Positions 47,501 to 52,090 of a stretch of 64,000 nt of DNA are shown here, one piece after another. Below the pieces are notes generated by a model that worked only from the letters and a program-made list of their open reading frames with translations, did not search any database and was not told the DNA's origin. Location: NCBI GenBank assembly GCA_028015205.1, contig CM051514.1:48500150-48564149 (forward strand), read 5' to 3'. Each line of letters starts with the position of its first letter. Positions within the stretch are counted from its first letter, which is position 1. The translations under genes were made by a program, and so were the position numbers. Origin of the DNA: Mytilisepta virgata (Eukaryota > Mollusca > Bivalvia > Mytilida > Mytilidae).

Positions 47501-49187
47501 CAGTTCTATGCTTATATTTTAGTTGAAAATTCATGCAAATGAAAATGCTAAGACTGTTAGATGCAGTTTTATTACCAATATCCAAAGTATGACTACCCAT
47601 TTTTTACATTTAAATTGTTTAAAATCTACTATGATTGATATACTCTATACAAACCACTTGACTTGTTATGATGTATTTATGGTAGGGCAAGTGGAAAGTT
47701 TTAGGGGCATGTGAATTTCAGTCTTCACTGGCAAGTGCAGATAAAAATCTTATTTCAAACCCTGGGATTTACCTTTCTTTTAATACATTCATAAGGCCTA
47801 GTTACTGAGGAATGGGTCTAATCATGAAAATGAACACACAGTAAGTTAAGGGGCCTCGGTGGCTAAGTGGTCTAGGTAGTTCGACATGACTACTAATGAT
47901 CACTAGCCTGTCAATGCCGAGGTTGTCAGTTCGAATCTCACCTGTGGTGGGGTGTGTTTGACTCCGATCTTAATTGACAAGGATTGCCAATTTTCCTCTG
48001 AAGGTTGGTAGTTCTCTCCGTCTTCCTCCACCAATAAAAAAAAACTGGCCGCCAGGAAATGGCCAAATGTGCTGAAAACGGCGTAAAACCCCAACCAAAC
48101 AAACAAACAAACACAGTAAGTTTGAGCACATATATAAATGTACTATTGTGTTGTTCAAAGGCAAATAGAACACCAGTTGATTTCCCTCTTATTAATGAAA
48201 GACAAACTAAAATAAGCTAGCACAAACAAGCCACTATGTGACATCGATGGTACAGGTCCATTCGCCCTAAAACAAACAGGTATAAAGGCAAAAAGGAGAA
48301 GGGCAAACAAACCCAGATATGATATCAATGGCAAACAATTTTTAAACATAAATGCTAATTGCCCTTTTGACTATAGAACATCAATTGCACTCGATCTAAG
48401 GACGACATAGAGCAATTACTTAATATGACCTCAAAATTTTTCATCACAAATTTTAACAATGACAGATGTATTGTCAGTGTCAGCTTGGGTACTATGCGTT
48501 AATATACATATATTGTATTGTACTGATGTATAATTTATTAATGATTTTAATATCAAATATGAAAATTTCAAAAACCTCCCAAATAAATCAAAACGTATAT
48601 GGTTAATGTCTGCAGAATATAAATTTATTATTAAAAAGACAAGTGCATTATTACATACACTATACAACAAAAGAAATTTAATTTTATGCAGAGATACAGA
48701 ATATACCTTTCTTTTAATACATTCATAAGGCCTAGTTACTGAGGTAGTTTGCCCAGCCATAATTATTCCTATAGAAAAGCCCTCATAAATGGGATAATGT
48801 TCTTATTAGAGTTTTTTTTATTTGTTTCTTAAAGTAATTAATGTAATCAATAGTCTTTAATTCCACATGATTGTACAGCTCATTAGTGGGCGACTTGATT
48901 GACAATTAAAAGTTTGTACCTTGTTAGTTTTCTTTGGTTATTATATTTTATAATATTGAATTGAATTGAAAAATAACATTCCTTGTGCTTGTTTAATCAT
49001 AATTTGTATGTTCAATATTTGATTATATTTGATTTTCATGCCCAGTAATGGCCTTAATCCATGATTGGAAAATAAAAATATCTGTATTTCTTTTGGTGAA
49101 ATATAACTTTTTTGTTTACCATATTGAACACTCCAGATTTTTGGTCAATGAACCAAGCAACTCTTGTACTTTCGTTTTCTTTTCCAT
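8388..49187 (-). CDS. BRCA1: BRCA1 orthologue, complete, 17 coding exons (gene span)
   Basis: Coding exons run 49187-49120, 45593-45540, 44561-44487, 44185-44097, 43698-43586, 42045-39699, 38791-38711, 37203-34208, 33410-33146, 32842-32757, 19595-19495, 14145-13524, 12839-12752, 11939-11815, 10609-10483, 9446-9291 and 8536-8388. The sum is 7542 bp, or 2513 codons plus TGA. Domains: RING with C20, C23, C35, H37, C40, C43, C56 and C59, plus flanking helices to about residue 95; a disordered basic and acidic centre; a coiled coil at about 2059-2083; tandem BRCT at about 2287-2497. In the family BRCA1 pairs with BARD1 as a nuclear E3 ubiquitin ligase acting in homologous recombination and checkpoint signalling. 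The RING/BRCT combination, the coiled coil and the shared intron positions exclude BARD1 (no ankyrin repeats). The least certain part is the exon 12 acceptor. A second gene lies inside intron 10. Confidence 0.93.
8537..9290 (-). other. BRCA1 intron 16
   Basis: 754 bp, GT-AG. Nothing recognisable inside apart from AT-rich sequence. Confidence 0.8.
9291..9446 (-). CDS. BRCA1: BRCA1 coding exon 16: second BRCT core
   Basis: Acceptor tgtttacag, donor AAAG|gtaata, phase 1 at both ends. LKSLLTSCGGVVKSDI corresponds to human LEWMVQLCGASVVKEL. NSIVITCSDYDN corresponds to the strand HPIVVVQPDAW. The acidic insert EEDDSPSPNE sits where human has the linker before the last helix. Confidence 0.9.
9447..10482 (-). 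other. BRCA1 intron 15
   Basis: 1036 bp, holding the small inverted-repeat element at 10088-10296 and AT-rich sequence. Confidence 0.8.
10088..10296. mobile_element. MITE-like element with imperfect inverted ends
   Basis: The left end tactgtaaattaggaaattatt and the reverse complement of the right end (tactttaaatttagaaattatt) match with a few differences over about 25 bp. The interior repeats the motifs attgcgatg, cgcaataat and cgcattttgg. No coding region. It lies in BRCA1 intron 15. Target duplication not clear. Confidence 0.55.
10483..10609 (-). CDS. BRCA1: BRCA1 coding exon 15: BRCT linker and start of BRCT2
   Basis: Acceptor acatttag before 10609. GPKRARLSTTRPLFDGIQF matches human GPKRARESQDRKIFRGLEI closely. 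The donor is ambiguous: AAAG|gtctcc (10483) or CTA|gtaaag (10489). Both leave the same phase and differ by two residues (SK). Confidence 0.9.
10610..11814 (-). other. BRCA1 intron 14
   Basis: 1205 bp, containing SINE A copy 4 (11032-11280). Otherwise AT-rich. Confidence 0.8.
11032..11280 (+). mobile_element. tRNA-derived SINE, family A, copy 4 (5' shortened)
   Basis: Plus-oriented copy starting at aaatggccaagtggtctagg, with the B box agttcgaatct at about 11104, the gtggcggggtgtgttcgact core and a (AAAC)-type tail. The 8-bp repeat ccaataca flanks it (11024-11031 and 11281-11288). The first bases of the tRNA head are missing or altered. Confidence 0.8.
11815..11939 (-). CDS. BRCA1: BRCA1 coding exon 14: first BRCT, phosphopeptide pocket
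   Basis: Acceptor cattttcag, donor TGAG|gtaaaa. VCDRTLKFFQGI matches human VCERTLKYFLGI. The residues equivalent to human R1699, T1700 and K1702 are kept (R2338, T2339, K2341), then WILDYQWVIDS aligns with WVVSYFWVTQS. These positions bind the phosphoserine ligand in the family. Confidence 0.94.
11940..12751 (-). other. BRCA1 intron 13, nearly half SINE
   Basis: 812 bp. A family B SINE with 15-bp target duplications occupies 12373-12728, starting 24 nt after the exon 13 donor. Confidence 0.85.
12373..12728 (-). mobile_element. tRNA-derived SINE, family B, full-length
   Basis: Read on the minus strand: tRNA-like head GGTGGTCTCGTGGTAGCGTG (A box region), B box GGTTTGATCCC (12663-12673), an unrelated body, and an end near attattgttt. 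The perfect 15-bp duplication attggtgtcagagat is at 12358-12372 and 12729-12743. It has the same orientation as BRCA1. Truncated or degenerate relatives lie at about 38985-39115, 45144-45275 and 46548-46695. Confidence 0.88.
12752..12839 (-). CDS. BRCA1: BRCA1 coding exon 13: first BRCT, second strand
   Basis: Acceptor tatttcag, donor ACAG|gtaata. KELHKLAVLNQCQFHTKF leads into EDVTHVIVKT, matching human ETTHVVMKT. The codon split at the donor (G + AT) rebuilds the Asp of the family's KTD motif, which supports the junction. Confidence 0.93.
12840..13523 (-). other. BRCA1 intron 12
   Basis: 684 bp. It contains one tandem duplication (13195-13268) and nothing else recognisable. Confidence 0.8.
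13195..13268. repeat. 38-bp tandem duplication
   Basis: Two copies of a 38-bp unit starting gctgttggcag at 13195 and 13233 differ by one base in the compared part. Each has the inner repeat cgcctgcctgcc. GC-rich compared with its surroundings. Confidence 0.8.
13524..14145 (-). CDS. BRCA1: BRCA1 coding exon 12: SP-rich segment and start of BRCT1
   Basis: Open frame with many S-P pairs (FLSPQPP, PLSPQQ, ELSPVK, SPQLSP, VLSPLV) ending NKCFVSTGLAVPQM, which aligns with human SMVVSGLTPEEF. T2292-G2293 take the place of the phosphate-binding S1655-G1656. Donor ATG|gttagt. Start uncertain: acceptor aacccag|A (14145) keeps phase with exon 11 but has a poor pyrimidine tract. The stronger tattttacag|GT (14128) breaks phase and would need another small exon in intron 11. 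The acidic EEL-FLSPQ stretch resembles human SGISLFSDDPE loosely. Confidence 0.85.
15540..16330. repeat. Diverged tandem repeat element with terminal hairpin
   Basis: Four or five decayed units of about 160-180 bp share agtttgaag(c/t)aatt, gaccatcataa and caaaattttcag(c/a)aaaa. The array ends with acggacagacggatgg and an imperfect hairpin at about 16303-16328 (acgttccgtctt / aagatgggcgt). This monomer-array-plus-hairpin layout recurs in other elements of the window. Confidence 0.7.
16486..16789 (-). CDS. Unrecognised short open frame (possible gene fragment)
   Basis: About 98 codons without ATG near the upstream end, containing NRLCRFANTKTWKEVFDEV, an acidic middle and ending ETSILN-stop at 16486. 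Composition is protein-like (few low-complexity runs), but I recognise no family and see no splice context that would join it to BRCA1. It may be a fragment of a transposon or a captured exon. Confidence 0.2.
18252..19094. mobile_element. hAT-like non-autonomous element (terminal repeats only)
   Basis: CAGTGTTCTCCCCATG at 18252 and, inverted, CAGTGTTCTCACCAG ending at 19094 form short inverted termini of hAT type. An internal gtggtacagtggtggta segment has a weaker inverted match near the right end. No convincing 8-bp duplication and no transposase. Confidence 0.45.
19095..19400. repeat. Two-unit repeat, about 155-bp period
   Basis: gtgaaccatgaaaatgggGTCAAAACCC and ttcaccaaaaactttaac occur twice (near 19105/19250 and 19200/19350) with about 80% similarity by eye. 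Confidence 0.65.
19495..19595 (-). CDS. BRCA1: BRCA1 coding exon 11: PALB2-type coiled coil
   Basis: Acceptor tctgtttcag, donor ACAAG|gtagga, starting in phase 0 and ending after two bases of a codon. QRQKIESEIERMKREMKEL then EAQLALGSVNSGN aligns with human QRDTMQHNLIKLQQEMAEL and EAVLEQHGSQPSN. The intron before it falls at exactly the human exon 12 start (TTQ|QRD; here STQ|QRQ). In the family this helix binds PALB2. Confidence 0.93.
20280..21740. repeat. Diverged tandem repeat family P3
   Basis: Repeated blocks of the type cagactggtat...aactac/tctatagaccaaatatg(g/a)...gggtctaggtattacag...gagaaatgg, about 150 bp apart and strongly diverged. The same family is seen at 26440-26740, 50040-50580 and 52390-52830. 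Confidence 0.65.
21741..22893 (+). other. AT-rich upstream region of the nested TRIM-like gene
   Basis: No repeats or genes recognised. It should contain the promoter of the gene at 22894, but no TATA box or initiator stands out from the AT-rich background. The in-frame stop TAA at 22828-22830 closes the reading frame upstream of the ATG. Confidence 0.4.
22894..24603 (+). CDS. Intronless TRIM-like protein, two B-boxes, coiled coil, propeller
   Basis: 569 residues in one exon. B-box 1 has C20, C23, C33, C36, C41, C44, H49 and H58. B-box 2 has C82, H85, C94, C97, C102, C105, H110 and H113. A lysine/glutamate-rich helical stretch (about 115-235) follows as the coiled coil, then a beta-rich region (about 285-569) with blade-like repeats (DNSLWVSDL, NHTLHILSSNG, GQLYIGC). 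There is no RING, so it is not an autonomous classical E3. The start is the first ATG after an in-frame stop, in a good context (aagATGG). An AATAAA overlaps the stop (24602-24607). The gene sits wholly inside BRCA1 intron 10 on the opposite strand and resembles the gene at 2-1525. Family members take part in ubiquitin signalling and innate immunity; the role here is inferred only. Confidence 0.92.
   Translation: MASSKPLTSSIRKGQTYMVCQLCENDPKLKWKCLECRLMMCQRCRDKVHSKFASADDHTIIDIKDISKHQEEQKPDFTKLKCTEHAGQKCCLFCQPCDQLACPVCVTKIHKSHELIQIHEGFEMKIEKIKGYQENVKVGLQTVFKGESEIRKMKYLEYFQYKKSKQAILDQESVLIDAVIKHSRKLFAELETEWNEVSKSINKEEKLAKKSKETLLQQNDEVNDLLQSNDPKRIFSENLNDSTVINIKPVDTDLKHVPNFVPGKKLEVASLHGKLEKDTIPISTSLQVVQSIQTDLYTAAILVVCPDNSLWVSDLKTAQNVYIVVDNMGVISNFKLPVKCLTITSNADLLLSIEGSSVIKVIPSGTEEVKDSPYNIWPLQPMGIHVTQDNKIIIGARNIGEAFPVTGPRQVIVLDHTGQQEKVFQYDSHKKPLFTIPFRVTSTSDNNIGVVDMLSEDFQGRVVILNNEGGLINIYTGHPDVNNDDYPFTPLDITTTPSVNFVISDCENHTLHILSSNGEIITYYNTEELRIELPWSLSFSHTGQLYIGCDTFQECDEKAHIYKIENFLW
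24604..25636. other. 3' flank of the nested gene, AT-rich
   Basis: Nothing coding. A slightly more GC-rich patch at about 25080-25145 (gcaccctgcctctttt, gcacccctctgacc) and 25300-25440 repeats the word tgcccct and may be decayed repeat DNA. Confidence 0.4.
25637..25897 (-). mobile_element. tRNA-derived SINE, family A, copy 2
   Basis: Minus-oriented complete copy with head ending at 25897, B box (gattcgaactc, plus-strand view, about 25808) and a (CAAA)n tail at 25637-25650. The perfect 13-bp duplication accttgtatttgt is at 25624-25636 and 25898-25910. Confidence 0.88.
25980..26290. repeat. Hairpin-headed satellite element P1
   Basis: A small hairpin GTGTCtgtaaGACAC (25971-25985) is followed by two units of about 140 bp sharing ggcacatccactgatgaag and tgcttagttccaaagaaatg. 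One unit recurs at 43085-43347 and an inverted fragment at 27780-27865. Confidence 0.7.
28080..28540. repeat. Satellite element P2 with one ERE-like palindrome and end hairpin
   Basis: Units related to those at 4155-4640 (ggtgggaggctgtgtt, accaagtaatttgattgtagg). The palindrome AGGTCAGAGTGACCT is at 28209-28223. The right end carries the hairpin AGGCTC-CCAA-GAGCCT (28510-28525). Confidence 0.72.
29099..29263 (+). CDS. Possible small first exon or chance open frame
   Basis: ATG GTG GCT CCG at 29099 opens 54 codons (MVAPLPINPYLG...), ending near ATCAG|gtagga, a possible donor. The surrounding 28700-29270 is the least AT-rich part of this intron. I recognise no domain and cannot find a partner exon. 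It could be repeat-derived. Confidence 0.18.
32120..32690. repeat. Satellite element P4, about 110-bp monomer, with end hairpin
   Basis: Four to five units share tatggttgctagggactt (32151, 32265, about 32372, 32487) and attgc/ggttgctatggac. Then come gacggacgatagacagacg and the hairpin AGCTCACATG / CATATGAGCT (32660-32669 and 32681-32690). It ends 67 bp from BRCA1 exon 10. Confidence 0.78.
32757..32842 (-). CDS. BRCA1: BRCA1 coding exon 10: serine-rich segment before the coiled coil
   Basis: Acceptor ccttttcag, donor ACAG|gtacgt. SEGSSTSQHLN then TSSSAFSSQSEPISTQ, joined to exon 11, matches human SGLSSQSDILTTQ|QRD in both sequence and junction. It contains an SQ site. Confidence 0.9.
33146..33410 (-). 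CDS. BRCA1: BRCA1 coding exon 9: acidic segment
   Basis: Acceptor atacatgtag, donor AGATG|gtaaaa. It encodes 88 residues, strongly acidic (SDSEDEDALL, YDSDDDS, DDGDLSD) with the basic patch KKKRP. This corresponds in position and character to the acidic region of vertebrate BRCA1 before the coiled coil. Phase agrees on both sides. Confidence 0.88.
33411..34207 (-). other. BRCA1 intron 8
   Basis: 797 bp of AT-rich DNA. Two imperfect copies of gtgccctttata lie at about 34057 and 34119. No other feature seen. Confidence 0.75.
34208..37203 (-). CDS. BRCA1: BRCA1 coding exon 8: second giant central exon
   Basis: 2996 bp, 998 whole codons, open throughout on the minus strand. Donor AAAAT|gtatgt, acceptor tatattttag. 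The product is disordered, rich in S, D, E, K and N, with basic clusters (KPKRKKQVKLKF, RKRTVRGLARKK), a duplicated motif S-(I/V)-D-(T/S)-P-S-L-I-x-E-T-P (36325-36374 and 36467-36516), a repeated (H/N)TQQ block (about 36925-37010), two TLxxQR motifs (about 35430-35460 and 35675-35705) and a SUMO-interaction-like IVHIDDSDSD. It matches human exon 11 in position and character, not in detailed sequence. Confidence 0.9.
37538..38000. repeat. Satellite element P5, about 162-bp monomer
   Basis: Three units share agtttcataacat (37549, 37713, 37873) and gcaaattcagcaatttt. Then come ggagagacggacaagggta and the GC-rich end acgccccgtcgcctagcag, parallel to the ends of the other satellite elements. Confidence 0.75.
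38183..38249. repeat. Perfect 24-bp inverted repeat, 19-bp loop
   Basis: Left arm 38183-38206 starts gtgagttatgg; right arm 38226-38249 is its exact reverse complement. The loop is 38207-38225. It lies in BRCA1 intron 7 and would form a strong hairpin in RNA from either strand. Confidence 0.9.
38711..38791 (-). CDS. BRCA1: BRCA1 coding exon 7: 81-bp mini-exon with SQ sites
   Basis: Acceptor tttttatag, donor ACAAG|gtagat, phase 1 on both sides, so skipping it keeps the frame. It encodes NSDGSSSTDDLD and NPSQDEFEKPSQ. With the start of exon 8 it gives SQ at residues 933, 941, 948 and 960. Confidence 0.87.
38922..39181 (+). repeat. Dispersed repeat with a truncated family B SINE
   Basis: ttgggtacca...ccattttgttg matches 5598-5862. 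Within it, about 38985-39115 is the 3' part of the family B SINE (gtacaaaacagg..., gttctcgtcctgatatgca, cactggacgttaaacaataat), oriented plus. Confidence 0.65.
39412..39508 (-). mobile_element. SINE family A, copy 5, internally deleted
   Basis: The head (ggcctcgttggcgaagtggtctaggtagc on the minus strand) is joined almost directly to the tail (gcataaaaccccaacaaaac), with the tRNA B box and middle missing. A possible short duplication (tcttag) flanks it. Confidence 0.7.
39699..42045 (-). CDS. BRCA1: BRCA1 coding exon 6: first giant central exon
   Basis: 2347 bp, open throughout. Acceptor tttacag|AATGG, donor GGAAG|gtaaga. It encodes residues 134-915. It contains the basic cluster QSKRRKS at its start, the segment SSHIYSKVNSWL (residues about 436-447) resembling human SSIQKVNEWF, a KSVSF motif (about 842-846) of the PP1-docking type, and two SVIP-(G/D)-T repeats. 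The rest is hydrophilic and probably disordered. Matches the first part of human exon 11. Confidence 0.9.
42046..43585 (-). other. BRCA1 intron 5
   Basis: 1540 bp. The right part (43085-43347) is a satellite P1 unit with an end hairpin; the left kilobase is AT-rich with nothing recognised. Confidence 0.75.
43085..43347. repeat. Satellite element P1, single unit with terminal hairpin
   Basis: ggcacatccattgatgtag and tgcttagttccaaagaaatg match 25980-26290. It ends with a TATGCCC / GGGCATA hairpin (43316-43347). Confidence 0.72.
43586..43698 (-). CDS. BRCA1: BRCA1 coding exon 5
   Basis: Acceptor ttttccccag, donor CTAAG|gtaaga. It encodes SPPRGPQLLNLTPNTPDQ and a basic end (KGTKRKIIVDSPK). Proline- and lysine-rich linker between the RING domain and the central exons. 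Phase fits exons 4 and 6. Confidence 0.88.
44097..44185 (-). CDS. BRCA1: BRCA1 coding exon 4: helix after the RING
   Basis: Acceptor tttgacag, donor GTAT|gtaagt (an alternative ACAG|gtgctg 10 bp upstream keeps phase but shortens the exon). RSLNERPQLNSMVEGVRKLI and QAFQEDTG align with human [20 protein letters not shown] and CAFQLDTG. In human this helix packs against BARD1. Confidence 0.93.
44487..44561 (-). CDS. BRCA1: BRCA1 coding exon 3: second half of RING
   Basis: Acceptor tttttacag, donor AAAG|gttagt. FCILEFLEKKRSV then PCPLCKAPITKR matches human FCMLKLLNQKKGP and QCPLCKNDITKR. It supplies zinc ligands C43, C56 and C59. Confidence 0.96.
44562..45539 (-). other. BRCA1 intron 2
   Basis: 978 bp. 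T-rich run at 44679-44712 and a degenerate family B SINE (45144-45275). No other features. Confidence 0.75.
45144..45275 (-). mobile_element. Degenerate family B SINE fragment
   Basis: agtctttgctcttactcct, aagtaacaaataccaa and atcaaacctgcacc match the middle and B-box part of the copy at 12373-12728 with many substitutions. No duplication found. Confidence 0.65.
45540..45593 (-). CDS. BRCA1: BRCA1 coding exon 2: first half of RING
   Basis: 54 bp, the same length as the human exon at this position. Acceptor tttttcag, donor TGCAG|gtatga. LDLLNNPVSTKCDHPFC aligns with human LELIKEPVSTKCDHIFC. It carries C35, H37 and C40. Confidence 0.97.
46548..46695 (-). mobile_element. Truncated family B SINE (head missing)
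   Basis: gaattattgttcaacatccagtggcaatcaggtgcatatcaggac and gtgctagctcac match the 3' portion of the copy at 12373-12728. The tRNA head is absent. Confidence 0.72.
47771..48744. repeat. Pair of 40-bp direct repeats 934 bp apart
   Basis: acctttcttttaatacattc...gttactgagg is identical at 47771-47810 and 48705-48744. The left copy runs on into a fragment of repeat family P3 (gaatgggtctaatcatgaaaatg). SINE A copy 1 lies between. Confidence 0.8.
47848..48110 (+). mobile_element. tRNA-derived SINE, family A, copy 1 (best preserved)
   Basis: Starts aaggggcctcggtggcta. The A-box-like region ggctaagtggtctagg and B box agttcgaatct (47928-47938) are intact. The tail is (CAAA)n at 48092-48110. A 12-bp duplication acacagtaagtt lies at 47836-47847 and 48111-48122. 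Confidence 0.9.
49120..49187 (-). CDS. BRCA1: BRCA1 coding exon 1: start codon and first RING cysteines
   Basis: Minus-strand ATG at 49185-49187 in a good context (aagATGG). MEKKTKVQELLGSL then TKNLECSIC ends at TG|gtaaac, splitting the Cys23 codon exactly where human exon 2 splits Cys27. C20 and C23 are the first zinc ligands; I22 corresponds to human I26 (E2 contact). The usual CPIC is CSIC here. A likely acceptor (attttcag) 14 nt upstream at 49202 indicates a non-coding first exon, as in vertebrates. I could not locate that exon. Confidence 0.92.
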
Positions 49188-49201
49188 CTTATATGCATCT
49201 A
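49188..49201 (-). other. BRCA1: Short BRCA1 5' UTR segment with an upstream ATG
   Basis: Between the putative acceptor and the start codon lies TAGATGCATATAAG. Its ATG (49196-49198) is out of frame and opens a 17-codon frame that overlaps the BRCA1 start. Depends on the acceptor call. Confidence 0.5.
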
Positions 49202-49869
49202 CTGAAAATCAACGTCTACATGTGTTTCTCTACTCCACTACTGGCAACTGACAAAATTGAAAAATAATCTTCAAGAAATTCGTCTGCAAAGCATGGAAAG
49301 GATTAGTAAACCGAAGTGTCATTATTTCAACATTTCTTCGACATGTGTGAAAGGTCAAGCAAAACTGGTCCATTGTTTTCGTTTAACAATTTAATTTTGA
49401 ATTGATAAGGTATTTATGTAACTTATTCCATTCCCGCTTATATTTTTCTTATTTAGAAAACCCGCTGCAGGCTTTTTCATCCTCCCGGAAGAAGAGCGAT
49501 TATGAATATATTTTTGACAAGTATTAAGAAGAAACGAATTACTTGTACTTAAGTATAGATGCGTGGATGGGGAATATAACAGAGAACAGTGGCTTCAAAA
49601 TAATAAATAGAGAACAATAACCTGCAAGTATAAAGAATAGAGAATTATGATGTTTCTGTGATAAACAATTTGAGGGAAAAAAATAATACTGTAGTACACA
49701 ACATTTGCATGTAACTCGTAAGTTCTGTATAATCTTTTTTGGGGGTCAGTTTTCTATGCAATTTATGAGCTAAAAGATTTCATCCTCTTAAGATTGCAGA
49801 ATAATTATTAACTGATCATGAATATAGAATTACCGGAGAAGAAATGTTGAATGTATCCATCCGGACCCT
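49202..49869. other. Region upstream of BRCA1 coding exon 1
   Basis: No gene. It contains tcccggaagaag (49485-49496), an ETS-type site often found in animal promoters, but there is no other support for a promoter here. Confidence 0.35.
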
Positions 49870-50830
49870 CGTAAAAGTGCATTTATGTATAACAAGGGTG
49901 GACACACTAAATGTCTCGTATGAGTACGCACATGGCTTGACAGAGAATAAATTATCTGATACAGTTTGTATCTATTAAAAGAAATAAAGTTATGGTCATT
50001 CGACGTTTGTCTGAAACATCTCTAATGCAATTCATTCAAGCCTAAAATTGTGTCCAATGCCAGCTGTAATATGTCTCCTTAAGAGATTGGTATGAATCCA
50101 CCAACAAATTCTAAGACCAAACATGGTGGGTCTACATACATTACAAATAGACTTATTTGTGAAAATGTTATGCAACATTTTTGAGGCATTAATTCAGGTG
50201 AAGGTTTGGTGACAGGTACCAAACTGTCATGTACCCAACAATAACTATCTATAAAATAGATAATGGAAGCGGGGAATGTGTCAATGTATATACACAAAAT
50301 ATAGCGGGTCTAGGTATTACAGTTGCTAAAATGGGCTAAATTTCGAAAAGTCACTCAGGCATGATATTGAGGTCAAGGTCGGTCAATATTTTCAGACTGG
50401 CAAGTATCCAACGGGAACTATTTATATACCAAATATGATAGGTCTATAGTATTTCCTATGCTGAGAAATGATTTAATAGCAGAAATGTAAATCAAGTTAT
50501 TCTAGCATGAAATCAGGTCAAGGTGGTGTGACAAGTTACAGACTGGAATTGTCATTAGAACTATCTATGGGGCAATTAATATGGCGAACAACAAAATTGA
50601 TAGCTGGAAAAGTCAACAATGACATACCAATCAATCAAAGCAACACAATTGACAGAACTCCGGAAAAGAAAATAACATAAAAGAGTACAAAACACAAAGT
50701 TAACATGAATACAACAGAGAGTCAGGATAGCCTGACTTGATACAGACACAGAACAGTGGTGGTGGGGTTAAACCGGTTTTATGGGTGCCCAAACCCCTCC
50801 CCCCTTATCTATCCTGACATTCTGCTGTAT
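49870..50830. repeat. Repeat family P3 array followed by a dispersed-repeat fragment
   Basis: Units of agactgg(t/c)a...aactatcta...ccaaatatg(g/a)...gggtctaggtattacagttgctg between 50040 and 50580. From about 50745 to 50815 the sequence (acagtggtggtggggttaaaccgg..., gtgcccaaacccctcc) is the inverted form of the repeat at 38922. Confidence 0.6.
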
Positions 50831-51079
50831 AAAACACACTACACAAACGAATCAATACAGTATGATTACAAACAAAGTGACGGCTTGTTAGAACTGCAAA
50901 ATTAGAGTGGGCGGTACATAAATTAGATAGCATGCTCGTTTTAACTGTAAAAATAGACAAGGCTCTCATAGCTGCAGGTCAGGTACTGTCGTTCTACAAA
51001 ACGAAAAAGTCTGAAATAAAACTCCCATAAATGGTTTAATGCTATCTCGTTATAGAGTTGAATAGAAATCGGCAGTATT

Positions 51080-52090
51080 TGTGAGAGAATATTATGAATT
51101 TAAAGTCTTCAAGTCATTGGCAATTTGCACCGAATTGCACATAATTTCATATTGTACACTGTGAAAAGATCTTAAGTAACTACCAAGTTTCTGTGAGTTT
51201 CTAGCAAGACATCTGGATTTATTCACGATATTCCAGTATAAACTAGGATAGGAAATTTTAAACCCGTTTATGATAAGTGGTTTTTCTAGAAGCTGGATAT
51301 TTAGATAAAAGATGTTTATATCTATTACAAAACCTTTTAAAAGCATTAAGCATCTTGTGAAACCTTGAACCCTATAATAGAAGTTTTTTCAGAAATAGTA
51401 TGTTTTCGCTTGTTAAAATCGTGCAAATTCGTGCAAAAAGTACAAGCTGTGATGTGTACACTCCATACGATGGTGCCACGTTAAGAAAGGGGAAGTTAGT
51501 AATTGGAAAATTAAAATCGCCCCTTTTATCATATATTTTAGTACGTACCTCTCAATTTTCGATATTTATAGTGTCAGATCTTTAAAAAAAGAACAGCATT
51601 TGCTATTCTTATTAGCGTTGTTCAAATGTAGCTCTTTTGGATAAATGTCTAAGAAACTCGTGGTTATCAACAGTAAGTACACCACCAAGATACCTAGGTG
51701 CTATTGTTGTCAAAGTATCAATTTTGTACTTCACCGTTAAGGTGTTTTTTTCAAGAAAGACTGTTCATAACAATATAAAAATAAGTCGGCAATCCGAGGA
51801 GCACAGTTTGTACCCATAGGAATCCCAATGACCTGTCGATACACAGAATTGTCAAAACGAACAAAAAATGTTGTCTAGCAAGAGGTGTAGGAACTTGATC
51901 ATATCATGGCATGTCCAGAAACTAATTTGTAATCTTTTTACGATTTAAAAAATGATTTAAAACTGTTAAAACAAATATAATTTTAACCATAAGATTCAAA
52001 CAACCTGTTAATAAGTGCACTCATTTTTTCTTTGATATGATCATGAGGAAGGATGGTATATAATGTAGAAAAATCATAACTGTCCACTCA
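51080..52090 (-). pseudogene. Decayed reverse transcriptase of a Penelope-like retroelement
   Basis: Several minus-strand frames, with frameshifts and stops between them, encode ordered pieces: SYDFSTLYTILPHDHI (about 52085-52035), GIPMGTNCAPRIADLF (about 51830-51783), APRYLGGVLTVDN (about 51700-51660) and SYGVYTSQLVLFARICT (about 51470-51418). The order and motifs match Penelope-like or related reverse transcriptases. The catalytic Y-x-D-D is Y-L-G-G here. The product is non-functional; the family call is from motif memory. Confidence 0.7.

Larger units (their letters stand above)
45594..49119 (-). other. BRCA1 intron 1
   Basis: 3526 bp with a truncated SINE B (46548-46695), a complete SINE A (47848-48110), a 40-bp direct repeat (47771 and 48705) and a 34-bp direct repeat (about 46439 and 46909). 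No coding sequence supported. Confidence 0.75.

Noticed and set aside
47848..47940. tRNA gene
   Set aside because: A and B box sequences are present, but the unit is a SINE head with a long unrelated body, tail and target duplications; the tRNA fold is not complete.
48431..48760. MAGQTTSVTRPYECIKRK as the first BRCA1 exon
   Set aside because: It ends in phase 0 and has no RING cysteines; the exon at 49187-49120 fits both phase and sequence.
8388..49187. BARD1 instead of BRCA1
   Set aside because: The RING matches BRCA1 (CDHxFC...CPLCKxxITKR), there are no ankyrin repeats, and the coiled coil and exon layout match BRCA1.
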